The notes beneath the pieces were generated by a model. That model saw nothing but the letters and a program-made list of their open reading frames with translations. It ran no database searches and was not told where the DNA came from. A program made the translations under genes and the position numbers. Positions 45,431 to 57,700 of a stretch of DNA of 64,000 nucleotides are shown piece after piece. Numbering within the stretch: the stretch's first letter is position 1; the number at the start of each line of letters is the position of its first letter. The stretch comes from Phaeoceros laevis. Its lineage: Eukaryota > Anthocerotophyta > Anthocerotopsida > Notothyladales. Location of the stretch: assembly GCA_049999765.1 (NCBI GenBank), contig JBNGIQ010008513.1, forward strand, positions 1 through 64,000, read 5' to 3'.

Positions 45431-46165
45431 CTCAATTTTGTGCTTGATCATGACACAGTAACCACAAACTAGCAATACGGCATCAAGAAACAGCGATGAG
45501 GGGGATGTGCAGTTCTGCGGTGATCAGCATTCTAGATAAGTGATGCAGTCTCCGTTGGGCTGTCCAACTCATCCACTCAAGTAGTGTAGTGCGGTTAGTG
45601 CCTCTCTACAGGATGCCTATGCATCCTCGATCCACCCATTATTCTCGATCCCTCCAAAGTAATCGAAATAAAGTCTACCCATGTATGCAATGGCGTGCGT
45701 CATGCCTGGGGATTCATCCGCTATAACCATCATTTCCGCACACTGCTTTTTAATCCTTCCACGATTCCATCCGTCGACAGTGTGCCTCAAAATAAAGTTC
45801 TAATGAAACGTACTAAGTTCTGCTTTTACTTCTCAAGGAAAGCAGATCAGTAGAAACCGCGTGCAACCTGCCCATTTGCTTGTAACAAAATGCACCACCT
45901 CCTGCATGCACCACGATTGGAATGTAGTTTGGCCCACTCCAGTTTACCGAGATTGTGGATTAGTTGCTGTCTTAGTCTCTCAAAAGACCTCGAGGGAGCT
46001 GAACAGGCATTTCGTACTGCCACAGGTTGCGTTCCGGGACAATGGATTCATGGCTTTAAGTTGAAGCAGCTGCACATTTTGCCTACCAAATTTGGCCAAG
46101 CTTCCAAGGAGTCTGTACTCTGTGCCTCACTTGGTGAGATCCCTTTGAACCAAGAGGTCAACAGA
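45431..46165. other. Intergenic between PPR and epimerase genes
   Basis: Contains the PPR gene's 3' flank and the upstream region of the epimerase gene. Two AATAAAG motifs occur (about 45667 and 45790), suiting polyadenylation. No coding support. Confidence 0.45.
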
Positions 46166-47528
46166 ATGGGGAGTGTCGTTCAAGAAGAGGTGTCAGTACA
46201 TGCCGACTCGGGGCTCCATGTGTACAAGCTGGAGCGAGGGCAATTGAGTCTAAGAGTCACCAACTGGGGAGCTACAGTCCTCTCACTTTTTGCACCAAAT
46301 GCTGAAGGCAAGTTCCCGATTCCCATGCGCTTTTGATTCGTCACCCAGTTCTTCTACTATGCTCGAGTCGCACAAGAGACAGTTACTGTATGCAGCTGCT
46401 CTGCCATCTAGCTGTGCATTGTGGAATGTTCGACAGGCAAGGTGGAAGACATCGTCTTGGGGTTTGACAATCTCGATCCATACTTGGTAAACCCCTAAAC
46501 TCTGTCATGTGCTCAGAAATGACATTCCTTAAAGAGATGCAACTGTCGCCGTGAAGCTGGTGAAGCTGATAAGGTATGGTGCTGCATGGCAGGACGGTAC
46601 TTCTCCCTACTTCGGTAGCGTCGTGGGCAGAGTTGCGAACCGCATTGCAAACGCAACGTTCACGCTAGATGGGGTGGAGTACTTCCTGCCATCAAACGAT
46701 GGTCCCAACACTCTCCACGGTGGAGTGAAAGGCTTTGACAAGGTGCTGTGGAGGGTTGAGGAGGCAAGACATCCTCAAGGACCATCCGTGAGGTTCACCT
46801 ACCACAGCCATGACGGGGAGGAAGGTTTGTATTTTCTGTGTTGTTAATGCAGCTTGCCCTCTACTTAATTCCGGGCAACTTGAAGAAAGTCTGAGATCCT
46901 GACAGGTTTCCCCGGCGACCTGGATGTTGCTGTCACTTACACCTTGATTTCCGATACCGAGTTGCAAACGGAGATGGAAGCTCGGCCCAGAGACAAAGCC
47001 ACACCAGTAAATCTAGCTCAGCATGCATACTGGAATCTGGGGGGACACAACAGTGGTGATGTTTTACAGCATTCCATCCAAATCAGGGCAGACCACATCA
47101 CACCTGTGTGTAGTAAGCTCATTCCTACCGGGGAGATTGTAGCCGTGTCCGGCACACCTTTTGACTTCACCCAGGAGGCAGAAATTGGGAGCCGCATGGG
47201 CCAAGTTGGAGGTTACGACCATAACTACGTGCTGAGGAGAGATGACGCCGCCTCAGAAGAAGAGCTGCACCTTGCAGCTAGAGTGCGGCATCCCACAAGT
47301 GGGAGGGCGCTGGAGCTGTTCACCAATGCTCCTGGAATGCAGTTCTACACAGGCAATTTGCTGGCAGTGGCCGGAAAAGGTGGAGCTTTCTACAGCAAGC
47401 ACACAGGTTTTTGCTTGGAGACCCAGGGGTTCCCCAATGCCGTGAACCAGGCCGGTTTTCCTTCGGTTATCGTCAAACCTGGAGAGACATACAGGCACGT
47501 TATGGTGCACAGGTTTACGATTTCGTAA
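46166..47528 (+). CDS. Aldose 1-epimerase (galactose mutarotase)
   Basis: Interconverts alpha and beta anomers of galactose and glucose, feeding the Leloir pathway and general sugar metabolism. Four exons: 46166-46307, 46437-46486, 46593-46824 and 46906-47528, in phase, 348 residues, the normal size. Conserved features are TNWGATVLSL near the N-terminus, YFGSVVGRVANRI, a catalytic histidine at about 181 in NLAQHAYWNLGG, a DHNYVL block and the catalytic glutamate in LETQGFPNAVNQ. The first intron starts with GC, not GT: the junction reads AAG|GCAAGT, which is the consensus of GC-AG introns. A GT at 46312 would break the frame. No signal peptide is seen, so it is probably cytosolic. Start chosen at the ATG that begins the conserved region; the open frame upstream has no homology. 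Confidence 0.92.
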
Positions 47529-48028
47529 GTTAGGATTGTTTACTTCGTGTGAGGACTGAAACTCTCGGTCCCCAGGTGTGCGCCAGATGTAAGATCATCT
47601 CGGCATGTTGATGTCGCTTGTCCTGCGTTTTTGCTCTCTACTAAATGACCGTGTGAAACTGAACACGACACACAACCAGAGTCTGGCCACACCTCACATA
47701 GTTTGTGTCAACAGACTCAACACCAATGGGGGGGCTGGCTGCCTGTGAGGCGAGCAAACACGGTACGACTGAATCGTCAAGTTCACGGGTGTTGGAGTCG
47801 TTCAACTAAACCCTCTCGATGCGTTTGGCAACCTCGGGCAGTAAGCAGAGCTCAATTGCGGCTGCGAGGGAGGGCAGATACCGGCAAAGTGTCTGGGTTC
47901 AGCCCCGTTTGATGTGTGTGAGCACCTTTTGAGGACATGCTTTCTAGATCGAAATAGTTTTGCGGATCGGGCAGGGATGATGAATGTGATCCCGGCCGGG
48001 CGTAGAGGTGTGAGATCACCGCAACAAG
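47529..48028. other. Intergenic, no gene recognised
   Basis: Spacer between two co-oriented genes. It must hold the epimerase 3' UTR and the promoter of the coiled-coil gene. No motif stands out. Confidence 0.45.
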
Positions 48029-49312
48029 ATGAATGCTGCAAAAGCGAGGGATCAGTACCAAATTGCTCTGCGGCTGCTGTCGGAGCTGCGGGCTGTGCCG
48101 TTTGACAGCGAACGCTCGCCCTCCAAGCTTGCGCAGCTTTCAGGGCTTGTGTACTCTATCCGGAGCATTTCCAAAGCCATCTCGGACAAGGACTCTAACG
48201 CTATTTGGCAGCAGCGGTCAGCTGCCCTGCACAAGGATCTTGTGGCTCTCACATGTCAGTTGGCTCAGGCTAATGAGGATGGAGGTCAGAGCTGGGATGG
48301 CGTTGTCCGAGCGTTGTATGTGGGAGCTGAGGCTGTTGGGAAGCTGGAGCAGGAGAAAGAAGTCCTGCTGGCTCGTATTGCAGCTGAGACGGAGCATCGC
48401 CAGCAAGTTGAGCGCACTTTGCAAGAGCAGCTGCTTCACAGGGACACGGCTTCTAAGGAAATTCTAGAGTTGCGCACGAAATTTGTGGTGCAGCAGCAGG
48501 ACTTTCAGCGTCGCGATGCAGATGCCAGGGATCTGGTCCGAAGGTTGCAACATGCTGTGAAGGAGAGGGATGCTCTAAACACTGAGAAGGAGCTGCTTGA
48601 TGAAAAGAACTCTCACAATATGCAGATCCTTGAGCGGCAAGGAGAGGCCATTGCTCAGTTGATGCTGCAAGTTGAAGATAACACCAAGCAAAAAGAAGAG
48701 GCACTAGCATCTTTGACGCGCATCAATGAAGACAACCACACCTTGAGGGTCAATCTGGGCCAGCACGCTCAAGTCATAGAGAACCTGATTGAAATCAATG
48801 CCGAGATGATGGAGGCTGCCAACAGTTACTCTCTGCTACAAGAGCAACGTAGGGTGTCCCCCCAGGAGAAGGAGAACCCCAATGAGGAGGAAACGGCAAG
48901 TGTGACGATCGCAATAGACTCAGAGGTGGTGGATGCATCACTTCCCGATCCCTCCAGGCAATCGACGGTTGCACAAGGGCAAGGGCTGACTGGAGAGGCC
49001 ATGCCAGGTGTTGGTGACCAGGACAGTTTGTTAGCAAGGGAGAAACAACGGACAGAGGTTGAGCCAGAGCTGAGTTCTCCTGGGAAGCCAAGAAGGAGAG
49101 AGGTGCGTTGGACATCAGACATGCTCCCATTGTCGTTTAAGGACATGGCCGACCTTAAAACATCAAAGACACATGACTCTGCGGTTTTCCACACCTCACT
49201 CGGAACATCAAGCCTGCTGGGAAAACTTGGTGGTGTGCGGGGCAAGGCGAAGGGCTTTCTTAGCTTCGTAGCCGGTGCCGACTTAGCTGCTAGTGTTGAT
49301 CCGCCTTCGTAA
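48029..49312 (+). CDS. Coiled-coil protein of unknown function
   Basis: Single exon, 427 residues. I do not recognise a named family. Residues 1-60 form an amphipathic helical region (DQYQIALRLLSELRAV, then KLAQLSGLVYSIRSISKAI). About 105-275 has strong heptad-like patterning rich in Glu, Gln, Leu and Lys, including KLEQEKEVLLARIAAE and DEKNSHNMQILERQGEAIAQL, so a long coiled coil is expected. The rest is Ser/Pro/Glu-rich and probably disordered. A short conserved-looking tail (LGKLGGVRGKAKGFLSFV) ends the protein. No signal peptide or membrane helix. A scaffold or cytoskeleton-linked role is only a guess. Confidence 0.75.
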   Translation: MNAAKARDQYQIALRLLSELRAVPFDSERSPSKLAQLSGLVYSIRSISKAISDKDSNAIWQQRSAALHKDLVALTCQLAQANEDGGQSWDGVVRALYVGAEAVGKLEQEKEVLLARIAAETEHRQQVERTLQEQLLHRDTASKEILELRTKFVVQQQDFQRRDADARDLVRRLQHAVKERDALNTEKELLDEKNSHNMQILERQGEAIAQLMLQVEDNTKQKEEALASLTRINEDNHTLRVNLGQHAQVIENLIEINAEMMEAANSYSLLQEQRRVSPQEKENPNEEETASVTIAIDSEVVDASLPDPSRQSTVAQGQGLTGEAMPGVGDQDSLLAREKQRTEVEPELSSPGKPRRREVRWTSDMLPLSFKDMADLKTSKTHDSAVFHTSLGTSSLLGKLGGVRGKAKGFLSFVAGADLAASVDPPS

Positions 49313-49805
49313 TTGTTTTGAACCCCTTCTGAATTCGTTTGTCGCATTGACAGCGAAGTGTTCCTGTTCATTCAAGTTGTGAGGGTAATTTGGCCAAAAG
49401 GAGTCAAGAGCAATGTGATTCTCTCTCGTCTACAATTTTTTTTCGGTTTCTTTGGGTGGTCCGAGGACTCCATATATTGTACCCAAGTATTTGCTTTTAC
49501 TTCTCAACTGGGTTGCACCCACTGAGCTGAGGCTTCCGGCGACATAAAACCACACTTGTCACATGTTGATTATATACAGAGTCAGGCTTGAGAAATGTGA
49601 GCTACGCCGCAAAGCACTGTCCATTCCTTACCCGGGCTCGGGCCGAGAAATAGTAAAAATAATATTTAGGTCCGCAAACCTCCTACCTAGCCTTCCCCGA
49701 AGTTTTTCAAAACTCACTGCCCTGCTGTTAACCCCGCCGGCTGTACAGATTTTCCACAAAATGGGAACAGAGATTCCCGCAAAGAAAAAGAATGGAAGCA
49801 CCGTC
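49313..49805. other. Intergenic between convergent genes
   Basis: Holds the 3' ends of the coiled-coil gene (+) and the deubiquitinase gene (-). No coding support. Confidence 0.5.
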
Positions 49806-52800
49806 TTACAACTCAACAAAATTAGTCTTCATATTTACCACCCGTGACAATATATCCGACCTGTCCGTATCCGAGGTCTTGCTTGATTTGGAAGATCCTG
49901 CATACTCTTCCAGGGAATCATCCATATCATCAAGGTCAATAATTTCTTGCAAGTCCCCAGCTACTGTGTGCAGTGGCTCCTCATCCTCCAATATCCGCAA
50001 GTCAACACGCAAGTCATCATCAAGTGTGCTGAAGTTTCTAGGCTGTGAACCATGCTTCCTTGCGTCAACATACTCCAAGTTGCTACTGAGTTTAGTAGTC
50101 TTACAAGGCAGCTGACACAACAGCTCGGGGACAGTAGAATTTGCAGCTTCTAGCTTTTGCAAATCACTGCTGGTTGGGATTGCATCGTACTGACCATGTG
50201 TGGGTTCCACCAAACTGGACGAGCCCCCCATCAACAGGCGTGTTCCCCTAAAACCCTCCTCCACCCTTGCGGGTTGCAAAAATTCTGCATCTGGAATTTC
50301 CTCTGCACAAGAATCGTTCTCTTGAGAAAAACTTAAATTGAAGCAGAAGTACTAACACGACCAAAGACATAAACAGTTCATTGAAATACCTGCAATATCT
50401 CGGTTCTCATATTCACCAGTGTCCATGACCCACAAATGTGAGCCTGACAAAATATTCATGTCAGCTAGTGTGGCAGCTTCATTAGTTAGCTCTATCTTCC
50501 CAAAATGCAACTTCTGATTGTCTTTAACAACCTTCAAGCCAGAAGAAGGGTTGCATTTTATTAGACTTGGCACATTGAACACCCATGATATTACAGTCAG
50601 TTTACCACAGTTGTTTCAAAACAGGACGGGGCAGTCCTTTGAGCAAGCGCAAAACTCTCATACTGCTACAGTTTGCTCGCACACCAGACTTACAGTAACT
50701 AGAAAATCACTCACCAAGAGGGCCTCCCAGATTTGAAGCTTCAATTGGTAGATAGTTGTCTCAGAGGATACACTTAAAGAAACTCGCCCACTAGTGCTAG
50801 CAGTGCCACGTCGTGGTCGCTTAGATGTCCGGCGCTCTGCTTCTTGTCCTGCCCCAGATGCGGCCAGGACTGAAGGCGGTGGTTCTTTGCCCCTTACAAG
50901 ATCCACAGTGATCAGCCCACTTGTGTAGTTCAACTTGTTCATAAGCTCTCTGCTTTCAAGTTCCTCAACACAGACTCTACAGACCTGTTCATCCAGAACA
51001 ACAGATAGGGAGTCAATGTCCAAAACAACCCTCTTACAAATCTTGATAAGCAGCATCAGGCAACAACGACAGACCTCAGGATTTGTGTACAAGATAGGAA
51101 CAGCCGAATTCAATCTGCAATCCATGTCATCTTGCTGCAATTTTGCTCCAGAACTCTCTGATTCTTCCATTTGGCAATCCAGAGGATCTAACTTGCAAGA
51201 CTTGCTACCATTCCGATCAATGCTCACAGATCCATCTTCATCAATTGGATCAAATTCAAGAACAAAAGCCTTGATACCCCGATCAGCTTCCACGTCCCAG
51301 TCTTCAGAGAAATGCTTCCAATCCTCTTCTGAAACAACAGCAAAATTGTCTTCCTGGGCACACGAAGACCATGATCCTGTTGTTAGTCGAACTAACACAA
51401 ACAAAGCAATATCTAAAAACATGTTTGATAACATATGACTGAAATCCAAAACCATCTGTTGGTCATGTTTCCATTATTTGACAACAAAACGACCATGCTT
51501 GCCAGCAGAAAAAGATCGTTTGCTCATACATTAGATACTCGCTGCACCACTTCACCACGACGGGTTCTACATAAAACAGGTGGTTTATGTGCCAGTCGCT
51601 CATGCTGCAGACAAGTACCCACAGATTATGAGTATCAACATAAGAAACCAGACAACTATTATGTATCGCGAAGAGTTCAGAGGCATAGACCACCAGTCAC
51701 TACCTTCACACATATAAGGGATAAAAGCATAGCGTCCAGTCCATTTGGTTCATCCACTTTCAAGACATTTTTTCCACTTGCTCCCAAGTATGCCCGCCAC
51801 TGAATAAGCCAGTTTGATGGCACGAGATAGTAACTTGAACCAGGAGTTATGACCGGACTCTTCCCTGAGTACAGAATTTCATGCTTTTGCCGTTGCTGAA
51901 GCTTGTTCGCCCTGATATAGACAGCCCACTCACAATTCTAGGAAAACGTCTTCAAAAACAAACAGATCTTGCTTGAAGCTATAGGCAGCTCGATCACCAT
52001 GCGACCAGGCAATGTTGTTTGAATATTCCCTGGACTCCGTACCTAAGCACATCTTGCTTGGAAGCCACCGATTTCAGTTGAACCTCACAGATGGCACAAC
52101 TGTCAGCCCCTTCTTCAAAAGCCTGATAACCCTGAGGATCAGCTCCCTCAAATAGAGCTGCAGTGTCACGGAAGTACTGCCAAAGTTTTAGTGGTACAAG
52201 CTGCCGCTTAGCACCAGGTGCTTCCTCTAGCAACAAATCTCCATGTTGGCATCTCAGAGCAGCTGTTGGGCTAGAATCAGCTTCTGTAGGGGCGTCTCCA
52301 GGTTTCCTCTTCTGCCACTGCAGGAACCTAGATAACATGGTGTGACATATCAGAGCCTGAGTTTGTGAATCGCGCACATGCTAGAGCATCTCTTTGACCA
52401 GAAATACAGCTAGCATTGGGAAAAGGGAAATACATTGCAACTGTACAAAATGTCACAAAACCAACCATAATCGTGACACATAGTATTGCTCTCCTTCGCT
52501 GACCACTCCCCTGGATACTGCATCTGCTAATTCTCGCATCTCTGCTCTCTGATCACGAAAATTATCTGCATGTGCTGAAATTCTCGCTTCCTCTTTTATA
52601 CATATCTTGCAGATGTTTTCATTTGAAAGCGTGGGTCCACCTCCATACTGCATGCAGACAGAAACATAAAGCTATTAAACTCCCAGATAATAGCTCCACA
52701 TATCCGAAAATTTCAAGCATGACATGCAATAAAACAGTAGTGAGATGGCAAACTTAAAAATAGGTTATGTTACTGAAACCAATCACATGCAGCATTGACA

Positions 52801-55800
52801 ATCTGCAGGTTGAGGCAACCAAGCAGCAAAATGCAAGATGCACAGACAGAGGGATGCAACTCCAGTTGATATTTCTAGGCGTTCACTCGAGGTAAGACCA
52901 GCACGTTCTTCAAGAGCAACCAATACCAACATACCCTCTGCCTCTGGTGGCAACTACTCGCAGAGTTCCTGACTCGATGAATGCATCATCTTCTGGATTG
53001 AAATCCAGTAAGGAAGTGAGAAGTGAATGCTTCCAGAGACTGAAACTAAACGAGCGTGCAATAAGAGAAGTTAGAGTGACTGACTCACCTTACTTTCTAG
53101 AAGCTTCCAAGCCATCTCAGATATGCGCTTCATTAGTGGAAGCTTCTTTGGGGCCACGTTCTGATGAGGACAAAGAAGCGGAGAGTTGTCAATGGGAGGC
53201 CTACATCCAATCCAGCAATACCAAAATCGGTTAGCTGCCAGCTAAGCATGCTTTCAACAGCTAGTTATATCAGGTACATGCAGAAACAATCAGGCACAGG
53301 TTCTTGCAACCATGTGCCTGAAGAAAGCAACATTTTGGTCCTTACGGTGGTAGTAGACTGTCTGCCCAAAGTCGAAGCCAGTCACTTGAAATCCAATAGT
53401 ACCTCTCAGCATCCCTCTCAACACGTACTTCAGCAAGGATTTGCCTTACTTCTTGCTTTCTGCTAGCTATTTCCTGCAATGCAGCTTCCTTCCTCTGCCT
53501 AAACTCCTCACAGAGGCTTGTAAAAGTCTCATTCATCTGATCCACCTCATGTTGCAGCTGCTCTGGCAAGGAGAACTCTCCCATCACACTATCACTGCTG
53601 GCACCCACCACGTGTTGGGCATCTGACATGGAAAGAACCTGGTTTACAGAACCTGGATCTGCAATCCTAGCTGGCTGAAATATACGACTGTACATCAGCA
53701 TGTACGCATCAGCTGAGGTGAGCATCTCTTGCTCCAAACAAGAGGGTGACAAACCTCTAGAGGAGGAAGCAGTTAGACCTCCGCATAGAGGTGATGCACG
53801 GTCATTACCATGTATGTCCTTCTTCCGAGGTGCTCCAGTCTGCACCTCCCCAAGAGGATGGGACCACAAGCTTGTCACCTCTTCGTCATCAAACTGCCAC
53901 CATTGTCCGGTAATTTCATCTTTTACATGAGCTACATAATGACCACTATTCGCCATATTGCCTCTGTGCACCAGAATCGCTGACAAACCATACAGACGAT
54001 TTGACGATTTGGAATTTTTCCCATTGCAGTCAGGGCTACCTTCCTTTGCTGGGGACACCCATGCATCCATATCCAACACCCTGGGAAAGCAGAACTTTGA
54101 GGTGACTTTCTTCTTGGTTGCAGTCTGCATCAAAAAACTTAGAAAATGAGGAGAACGAAGTACATTAAGTCAGGAGTGACTTCTCGACAAGGAATGGCTT
54201 GTAGAGACTTCAATTACAGGTAACACTAACCACATTCAAGAAAGGTCATGAGACAAACCTTAGAATTGAAGACAAATCTTTTTAGATAGAAATTTAGTAC
54301 AGGTGGTAGAGAACGCAATTGTGTGTAGTGAGTTGCATCAACACGAACTTTGCAAATCTCACACAAGTACTGGTTCTCTCCTTGCAGCTTCTCTTCACTC
54401 AGATAATCTTCTAGACTCTCGTCCAAGCTCGCAAATCCCTTTACATTCAGCTCTAGCTCGTAGAAATCCACCAGTTGTTTAGAAGCATCTGAATCCTGTC
54501 CACACCTAGAGCAACTTCAACAAGCACAGCAAATTAGGCATGGGATGAAGACCCTCGAAGGCCCAAAAACAATCGTAACATCTTCTAAGATTGACATTCC
54601 TACTATCTGGTTGGATACAACCAGTGTCCTTTGACATCATGAGAAACAACGAACATCAATCAAACTTGCAGGCTGTCTCAGAAAACGTCCATGTTATGCA
54701 CTACTTTCAAGGCAGCTCAGTTTGACATAATGTTACTAGTACAAAACATCTAAGAGCATTATTCATATAAAAAAACAACCTGATCAACTACAAGGGCAAT
54801 CGCAAACACCATGGAACTCGTCTAGGGACGAGTTAGCTTACGTTGTGACATATGAAAATGTACCCCGGAAGACATCTTGTACCACAGTTTGTGCTTGTGG
54901 GTTCTGGGACTGGCCAAGCACTCTTTCCAACAGGGAAAGAAGCAACTTCATAAACTCTTGGCCGTCTTGTTGCACAGCATTGTCCAGCTCCAGAGTATTG
55001 GCAAATGCAGCTGATTCAACAGCAAGGCTCTTCCCACTGTGTAGTTGAGCAAAGAGTCGCGAAAGCTGATACAGTACAGGTTGTTGTTTCACAAGCTCAG
55101 GCTCAGCCGAAAGCACCCCATAGCGAAATGCTCTGTTCATGTATAAACACTGAAGCACACTGTTTACGTAGCACGTGGCTCCAAGGTTTGTTAAGCCTGA
55201 TGGAAAATTATCAGAACGACGCTGCCTGTCACTTGGATCAGGACCAAGATCTGCAACAGTATCGCTAGCCCTCTGCCAAAGACCCTGCTTTCGAACACCA
55301 CTCGATGGCAGCAACGTACAGAAGCAATTCGGCGAGTCTTTCAAGTTAGTGCGACAACCACTGCAGTACGGGCTGTCCTGGTTAAAAAGCCGATGCACGT
55401 CATCTTTCCGAATGACCTTGGACCTCTCTATCCTCCTGTTGAGAAGCAACAACCAAGGTCTTCCTTAAATTAAAACTGGTCTTTCTACACAAACAGCACT
55501 GCACGACTGACTCCACAGGTAACAGCATGTAGGTTGGACCAGCTCAGTCAGCGTCCAGTGACCACAATCTGAGCCTCCCCACAACTCTTGCCAGATGGCT
55601 TCTATAAATATCAGCTTCATTGACACGGCAGTACTGAAAGCAGCTATCAGAACAGCAGAAGCCTGAACTATGGCCTCCTGCATATTTGGAGCTGCCAGAG
55701 TTGTCGGCTGCAGGAAAATTTGGGTAAGCAAGATATCTATCAGAGTCGTAACTCCTGAATCGACATGTTCAGCTCTAATGTGCCCATTACCTGCTTTCCT

Positions 55801-56022
55801 TGCAGGCTCAACTCAAGTTAGGGCTGCAGTGACCCCCATTGCAACTCCCTTGTGGGGCAATCGGCTAGGTGCATGGAAGGGATCCTACTAAATCAAGCAC
55901 TACACTATGAGGATAGAGGCAGTGTTAACTGACACGAGCAATTACCTGTAAGTCTCGTGTAATGGATCGCAGCGCTGCTTCTTCCCACTGTGACGCGTGT
56001 TTGGACCGTCCCCGTACCTCAT
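49806..56022 (-). CDS. UBP26: Ubiquitin-specific protease, UBP26/USP48-like
   Basis: Plant UBP26 removes ubiquitin from histone H2B and acts in gene silencing. Twelve exons: 56022-55946, 55435-54842, 54514-54259, 54124-53346, 53200-53089, 52647-52466, 52327-52043, 51911-51704, 51604-51539, 51353-50715, 50531-50390 and 50320-49806. All are in phase, about 1284 residues. The catalytic Cys is at about 114 in [21 protein letters not shown], the catalytic His at about 371 in [13 protein letters not shown], and the third residue in [10 protein letters not shown] CxxC zinc site (CSRC, CEIC) lies between them. After the USP core come three DUSP-like regions ([40 protein letters not shown]). A ubiquitin-like C-terminal part follows, including [15 protein letters not shown] and [18 protein letters not shown]. 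The length exceeds Arabidopsis UBP26 (1067), mainly through acidic and Ser-rich inserts. No break was found. Confidence 0.93.
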
Positions 56023-56630
56023 GGCCGCCAGCCTCCAAGCCCTTCACCCAGTTCTCATGTCCAATTTCGAAAGCCAAATCTGGGTGAGCAGAAGAGACTC
56101 CTGGCTTTCACTCTGTCGAAACCAAAACAAGGCAGAAACACAATTTCCGAGCCATTATCTCAGTTGGTGCGTTGAACATCGGCTACCTTGCAATGCGGAG
56201 CTGTGAGATTATCTGCTCTCGGTTTAGAGACTACAGGGAAACCCGATATACGCTGAGGACCCTGGTACTACGCACGGCTCTGATGGCAAAATCCTCCGGG
56301 CGCTAGACTTGAAGTATCAAATGCACCGCTGTTTCTTCACCTTCATGGTCGACACAAATTCAGAAGGAAACCAAAGCCAAACGCCACTGCCAGCTACTGG
56401 ATTCAATCCCGGGTAAACTACAGCTCCTGATGACTCAACGTGGACCTTCAGAACCACCTCCGGTCTCCCTCTCCAGTACTGCGAACTACTTGAAGCAGCT
56501 AGAGCTATCTGCTGCTTACTTTAGTTAGCTAGTTCATCAAGCTGCGTAACGGCTGGCGGAGCCTCTATCCCCTTCGAAGGGCTTTGAGGTGAACAGTGAC
56601 AGAGTTTCAGGACTAGTAGACTAGTAATGT
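56023..56630. other. Upstream region of the deubiquitinase gene
   Basis: Presumed promoter and 5' UTR (gene on the minus strand). No coding segment with family support and no clear core-promoter motif. Confidence 0.45.
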
Positions 56631-57700
56631 TTGCTCCTCATAAATATTGCCATTTATTATGTCGTGGCCATGTATCGCATGGAATTGTCCTTCGTAAAGT
56701 CCTTAGTTTCATGGAAATTCTTCCTTTGTGCAATGAGTTACCAAAGTGATTTGACAAACCGAGCCTCCAAAGTAATGGCAAACAAACTTACCCCGTCAAG
56801 AAAACTAGCATATAAAGTAGCCCAATCTCTAGCAAAGGTACAAGGAGTATTCACAACATTATTAGGGGAAGGAAGTAACCATGTGTAGAGACCCTCTATG
56901 GCTCTATGGGACATGGAAAACCTCCTTCAATAACATTACACATATGGGACGGTGGGACCCTGAAAACCTCCTTCAATAACATTACACATATGTGTTATGA
57001 TATTTCATTGAGAAAATAATACACATATGTGTTATGATATTTCATTGAGGAAATAATAGGCGGCTAGAGTCTTCACCCGGAGAGATGAAGCTAAATTTTA
57101 TGGCCTTTTCCTTTATTCAAAGAGACTCTCAGAAACCAGTGGAGCAAAAAGCAATGGGGAATTTTATTGTATTTTTGGACAGGGTAAAATCCACAAATTC
57201 TACTCCAAGGAGGAAGAGATTACATATTGTGTTGGATGCAGTAAATTTAAAAAACCCACACCTGAAGCTACAAGTTAAAAATTATTGGTTATGTATACAA
57301 TGTACATATATTTTTTATTCTAGTGTTTCCTGTTGTTCCTTATGTATACTTTTTTTTATACTTTTTTTTGTGGTGGTTAGTGGGTACAAAGTTACAAACT
57401 ATAAAGACCAGCAATGAGTTACCAAAATTGTTTCTTCCTCCTTTATACAAAAAGCTATCACATATATTTCAAAAAGAAGGGCAAAATAATAGAATTTGGT
57501 CTCCAAACCTCAAGGACCAACTAGCCCAAACTACCCTTGGTGAGCAGTTATTATTTTTACAACCCAAGTGCAAGGGTTTGAGCTTATTAGCATAACCGCT
57601 CTACACAAAACAATCATGTTAAAGCTCCATAAATAAAAAATGGTCGTACCTGCGCTCTAAACAAATATGATTTTGAGTTAGCCTCAGAAAGTGCCTTTAT
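56630..57700. other. AT-rich island with unassigned open stretches
   Basis: Clearly more AT-rich than the flanks. Plus-strand open stretches at about 56700-56888, 57085-57290 and 57420-57595 encode basic, Lys-rich peptides (for example KLAYKVAQSLAKVQ and NNRIWSPNLKDQLAQTTL). I match these to no family. They could be exons of one AT-rich gene, remnants of organellar or transposon origin, or chance. Two tandem repeats lie inside (56916-57057). Confidence 0.35.
56916..57057 (+). repeat. Two overlapping tandem repeats in the AT-rich island
   Basis: A 31-bp block starting GAAAACCTCCTTCAATAAC occurs at 56916-56946 and 56962-56992. A 37-bp unit starting ACACATATGTGTTATG occurs at 56984-57020 and directly again at 57021-57057 with one substitution. 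Confidence 0.95.
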
